Shown here: positions 51,685 to 54,595 of the stretch, in pieces
Position numbering within the stretch: position 1 is the stretch's first letter
How the letters are laid out: each line of letters starts with the position of its first letter
Origin: JBBSMX01 sp038232935
Lineage (GTDB): Bacteria; Bacteroidota; Rhodothermia; Rhodothermales; JANQRZ01
DNA: 54,595 bases
NCBI GenBank assembly: GCA_038232935.1
Contig: JBBSMX010000011.1
Span: 1-54,595, forward strand
Direction of reading: 5' to 3'
Notes under the pieces: model-generated
What the model was told of the DNA's origin: nothing
Database searches by the model: none
Seen by the model: the letters and a program-made list of their open reading frames with translations, nothing else
Position numbers and translations under genes: made by a program

Positions 51685-52857
51685 TCAGGGCTTGAGGACG
51701 ACCTTGATGCAGTCGTCTTCCTTGTCACGGAAGGTCTCGTACATCTTCGGCGCGTCGTCGAGGGGGGCCGTGTGGGTGATGATGAACGACGGGTCGATCT
51801 CGCCGTCCTGCACCATCTTCAGCAGGGGTTCGAGGTAGCGCTGGACGTGGGTCTGGCCCATTTTGAACGTCAGCCCCTTGTTCATCGCCGCGCCGAACGG
51901 GAGCGTGACGGTCTGCGCGTACACGCCGGGAACGGAAATCGTACCGCCCTTCCGGCACGCCATGATCGCCTCTTGGAGGACGTAGGGCCGGTCGCTCTGA
52001 AGGTGCGCTTTCTCCCGTGCCGCATCCACGAGCGCTTTCGCATCGTTCGCCGCATGCGCCTCCGCGCCGACGGCGTCGATGCAACGGTCCGGCCCGCGCC
52101 CGCCGGTCATCTCGTTGAGCACGTCGACCACGTTGTCGACCTCCTCGAAGTTGATCGTCTCTGCCTTGCTGTTCTCCCGCGCCATCCGCAGCCGCTCGGG
52201 CACCCGGTCGATGGCGATCACGCGGCCGGCGCCGAGCATCCACGCGCTCTGAATCGCAAACTGGCCGACCGGCCCGCAGCCCCAGATCGCGACGGTGTCG
52301 CCGTCCTCGATCTCGGCGTTCTCGGCGGCCATGTAGCCCGTCGGGAAGATATCGGAGAGGAAGAGGACCTGCTCGTCCGTCATCCCGTCCGGGATCTTGA
52401 TCGGGCCGACGTCGGCGTAAGGGACGCGGAGGTACTCGGCCTGCCCGCCGGGAATCCCGCCGAGGAGGTGGGAGTAGCCGAACACGCCGGCCGGCGAATG
52501 GCCCATCGCCTTCTCGGCGTTCTCGGGCTTCGGGTTCGAGTTGTCGCAGAGCGAATAGAGCGTGTTATCGCAGAACCAGCAGTGCCCGCACGAGATCGTG
52601 AACGGGACGACGACGCGGTCCCCTTTCTTCAGCTTCGTGACGCTGCTGCCGACCTCTTCGACGATCCCCATCGGCTCGTGGCCGATGATGTCGCCCTCTT
52701 TCATCATCGGCACGAAGCCGTCGAAGATGTGGAGGTCGGAGCCGCAGATAGCGGTGGAGGTGATCTTGATGACGACGTCGCCGGGGTCTTCGATCTTCGG
52801 ATCGGGTACGTTATCGACGCGCATGTCGCCTTGTCCGTGCCAGGTTACCGCTTTCAT
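51685..52857 (-). CDS. Zinc-dependent alcohol dehydrogenase
   Basis: 390 residues, medium-chain dehydrogenase family. Catalytic zinc ligands are in STAICGSDLHIFDGF and IIGHEPMGIVEEVGS; the structural zinc site is SCGHCWFCDNTLYSLC. The Rossmann fold shows AIWGCGPVGQFAIQSAWMLG and VIAIDRVPERL. Length and the long zinc lobe resemble glutathione-independent formaldehyde dehydrogenase-type members, acting on small aldehydes or alcohols. It is followed downstream by the F420-type oxidoreductase gene after a hairpin. The substrate is unknown. Confidence 0.92.
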   Translation of the reverse strand: MKAVTWHGQGDMRVDNVPDPKIEDPGDVVIKITSTAICGSDLHIFDGFVPMMKEGDIIGHEPMGIVEEVGSSVTKLKKGDRVVVPFTISCGHCWFCDNTLYSLCDNSNPKPENAEKAMGHSPAGVFGYSHLLGGIPGGQAEYLRVPYADVGPIKIPDGMTDEQVLFLSDIFPTGYMAAENAEIEDGDTVAIWGCGPVGQFAIQSAWMLGAGRVIAIDRVPERLRMARENSKAETINFEEVDNVVDVLNEMTGGRGPDRCIDAVGAEAHAANDAKALVDAAREKAHLQSDRPYVLQEAIMACRKGGTISVPGVYAQTVTLPFGAAMNKGLTFKMGQTHVQRYLEPLLKMVQDGEIDPSFIITHTAPLDDAPKMYETFRDKEDDCIKVVLKP

Positions 52858-52935
52858 AATGAGGTGTCAGGTAAGGTGAATTGAGGTAAATAGAAGTGAA
52901 GGGTCTGGTCGCAGCAGCCGAGCCGACCGGTGGAC

Positions 52936-53511
52936 TCATACGCTCCGGGCCTGTGCCGCGTGCTTCCCTTCGGCAAACTCCTCGACGATCTTGTTGCAGA
53001 AGGCCGGGAGGTCGTCCGGGTTGCGACTGGTGACGAGGCCCTCGTCGGTGACGACTTCCTCGTCCACCCATGTTGCGCCCGCGTTGCGGAGGTCGGTCTG
53101 GAGCGTGTGATACGAGGTGACGGTGCGGCCCTGCAGCACGTCGGCTTCGGCGAGGACCCACGGGCCGTGGCAGATCGCGCCGACGGGCTTCTTCTGCTCG
53201 AAGAACGCGCGTACGAAGGCCACGGCGGCGGCGTTGCCGCGCAGCTTATCCGCGCCGACGGTGCCACCGGGGATCACGAGCCCGTCGAAGTCCTCGGCCG
53301 AAACTTGGTCGAAGGTCTTGTCGATGGCATAGGTACCGCCTTCGTCGAGGTCGTGGTTGACGGTCTCCGCCTCGCCCGACTCGAAGCTGATGACGGTGAC
53401 GGACCCACCCGCGTCTTCGACGGCTTGTTTGGGCCGGGCGAACTCGGGCTCTTCGGTGCCACGCGGGGCGATGAGGATGGCGATGTGGAGGCCCTGCAGT
53501 TGGTCAGACAT
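52936..53511 (-). CDS. PfpI/DJ-1 family protein (YhbO-like)
   Basis: 191 residues from the ATG at 53511. The glutamine-amidotransferase-like fold shows IAILIAPRGTEEPEFARPKQ, FDGLVIPGGTVGADKLRGN and the nucleophile elbow VGAICHGPWVLAEADVLQGR (Cys-His). Family members repair glycated proteins or respond to stress. It lies between the dehydrogenase gene (78 nt) and the broken hydrolase (47 nt), in the same direction, in what looks like a small stress-response run. Confidence 0.9.
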   Translation of the reverse strand: MSDQLQGLHIAILIAPRGTEEPEFARPKQAVEDAGGSVTVISFESGEAETVNHDLDEGGTYAIDKTFDQVSAEDFDGLVIPGGTVGADKLRGNAAAVAFVRAFFEQKKPVGAICHGPWVLAEADVLQGRTVTSYHTLQTDLRNAGATWVDEEVVTDEGLVTSRNPDDLPAFCNKIVEEFAEGKHAAQARSV

Positions 53512-53558
53512 GGGGATATGCTTTACAGTAATGAAGAAGGGATTGCTGACGGGCCGAG

Positions 53559-54374
53559 CTACTCGATGTCGTCGGCCCAGTCGAGGATGGCCGCGTTGGC
53601 CCGGTCGGCGGCCTCGATGATGGCGGCGTGTGCCGCGCCGGAGGGCAGCGAGAGCGTCGAGTTCGGGATCGCCGCGTCCATGTCGCGGGCCGTCTCGAAA
53701 GGATAGATCGAGTCCTCGACGCCGGTGATGATGAGTGTCGGTACGGTGATCTAGGCCAGCGTCGGGCGGGAGTCCGGGCGTGTGGCGAGGGCGTTCGCCC
53801 CGGCGACGGCCGCGTTCAAAGAGGCTTGTTCGATGATGTCGCTGAGGTAGGTCGCGAGCGCAGGCCGGTCCATCCGCGTCGCGCCGGTCAGCATGTCCTT
53901 GATGAGCACGGGGACGAGTGAAGGGACGCCCATCTGCTGCGCCTGTGCGGCCACGCCGCGCCACAGACCCGCCTCGGACGGGGCCGCGGGAGCCGGCGTC
54001 GTGTCGATGAGGATCATGCCGCGGAAGCGCTCGGGTGCGCGGCGGTACATCTCGAAGACGATGGGGCCGCCCATCGACATCCCGCCGATGATGGCGTCGT
54101 CCACGTCGAGCTCCGTCATCACGTCGAGCACGTCCTGGGCATAGGTCTCGATCGTGGCGTTGCTGTCGGGTGCCGTGCTTTGGCCGTAGCCGCGGAGGTC
54201 GAGCGTGATGACGGTGTAGTTGTCGTCGAGGGCGTCGCGGTTGTCACGGAAGAGGCCGCCGGAGAGGGGGTAGCCGTGGATGAGCACGATGGGCGCGCCT
54301 TCGCCGGTGCGCTCGTAGTAGATGGAGGCTCCGTTGACCTCGACGAAGCCGTCGTCGGGCAGCGGGTTCGCCAT
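53559..54374 (-). pseudogene. Alpha/beta hydrolase interrupted by an in-frame stop
   Basis: From the ATG at 54374 the frame runs 207 codons to a TAG at 53751-53753, then continues in the same frame for another 63 codons to a TAG at 53559-53561. The joined sequence reads as one hydrolase: GEGAPIVLIHGYPLSGGLFR (oxyanion region), IIGGMSMGGP (nucleophile Ser), and after the stop ITVPTLIITGVEDSIYPFET (acid Asp) and LPSGAAHAAI (catalytic His). A CAG-to-TAG change (TLAQITVP) would explain it. The first product lacks two of the three catalytic residues, so it should be inactive unless the stop is read through. Confidence 0.85.
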
Positions 54375-54595
54375 CGAGTCGCTGTCGCATCCGACGAAGG
54401 CTATCCCGGCGAGCGCGAAGAAGAGTAGGCCGAGGAGGAGGGACAGAGATAGGGTCTTAGCTGGACTTTGGCCCTTTGAGATAGGCAGAGAATCGCTTAT
54501 TCCATCCCAAGAGCGCCTTTTTCGATTAAACGATATGCCCGATTCAGACCCGACATCGATAAAAGGAAGCGGCGATCTGCTCTGGCTGCACGCAA
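54375..54595 (-). other. Signal-peptide-coding stretch without a usable start codon
   Basis: Upstream of the hydrolase ATG the same frame is open to the right window edge and encodes a lipoprotein-like signal (LSLSLLLGLLFFALAG then IAFVGC). Reading every codon to the edge I find no ATG, GTG or TTG in this frame. The export signal is therefore unreachable from within the window, either because the start codon was lost or lies beyond the edge. Confidence 0.6.

Overview
The window is high-GC (roughly two-thirds G+C by eye), densely coding DNA. It most likely comes from a member of the Rhodothermota/Bacteroidota group (Rhodothermales-like). Supporting this are type IX secretion C-terminal sorting domains on secreted proteins, a PorV/PorQ-family protein, a TonB-dependent receptor with a carboxypeptidase-like N-terminal domain, an isolated atpD-atpC pair, and the Bacteroidota-typical run of a sigma-54 activator followed by lptE. 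The assignment is inferred from gene content only.

Region 1 (1-21829, all minus strand) is a maltodextrin/starch locus. A LacI-family regulator heads the run. It is followed by a double-parvulin lipoprotein, a TonB-dependent receptor, a giant secreted protein with Asp-rich repeats, a PorV/PorQ-like protein, a secreted protein with starch-binding-like modules, two GH13 amylases (one with a T9SS tail, one a lipoprotein), and a MalE-MalF-MalG-MalK ABC transporter that runs off the left edge. It combines a Sus-like outer-membrane half without a recognisable SusD with a Mal-type inner-membrane half. Two intergenic inverted-repeat elements lie directly upstream of two of these genes. LacI-type palindromes sit in the divergent promoter region.

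Region 2 (22019-28432) is a carbamoyltransferase cluster: DUF5989, SxtJ-like membrane protein, carbamoyltransferase, then a convergent SGNH/TPR protein. The 3' end of the carbamoyltransferase gene appears three times (full gene, an 88-nt copy, an 18-nt copy). Between the copies lie a PIN toxin-antitoxin pair and a low-GC lipoprotein gene, which looks like serial insertion or recombination at the gene's 3' end. Two more LacI-type half-palindromes exactly 30 bp apart lie upstream of the SGNH gene.

Region 3 (28618-35999) holds tRNA-Gln with its terminator, a PlsC acyltransferase, an unrecognised gene, a Fic protein with its own operator-like repeat, ribD, ribE, a lipoprotein and miaB.

Region 4 (36036-41119) is a putative defence locus. 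A small nucleotidyltransferase overlaps a 1471-residue reading frame in which a winged-helix-like protein is fused to a type ISP-like restriction-modification enzyme. A 15-bp-arm inverted repeat covers the promoter.

Region 5 (41187-50956) is core metabolism and envelope: DUF4286, sigma-54 activator, LptE, a membrane glycosyltransferase, a TPR protein, an AhpD-like protein, AnmK, ThiL and ATP synthase beta/epsilon. Region 6 (50965 to the end) is a minus-strand set of redox and stress genes: an F420-type oxidoreductase, a zinc alcohol dehydrogenase, a PfpI/DJ-1 protein, and a broken alpha/beta hydrolase with an in-frame amber codon.
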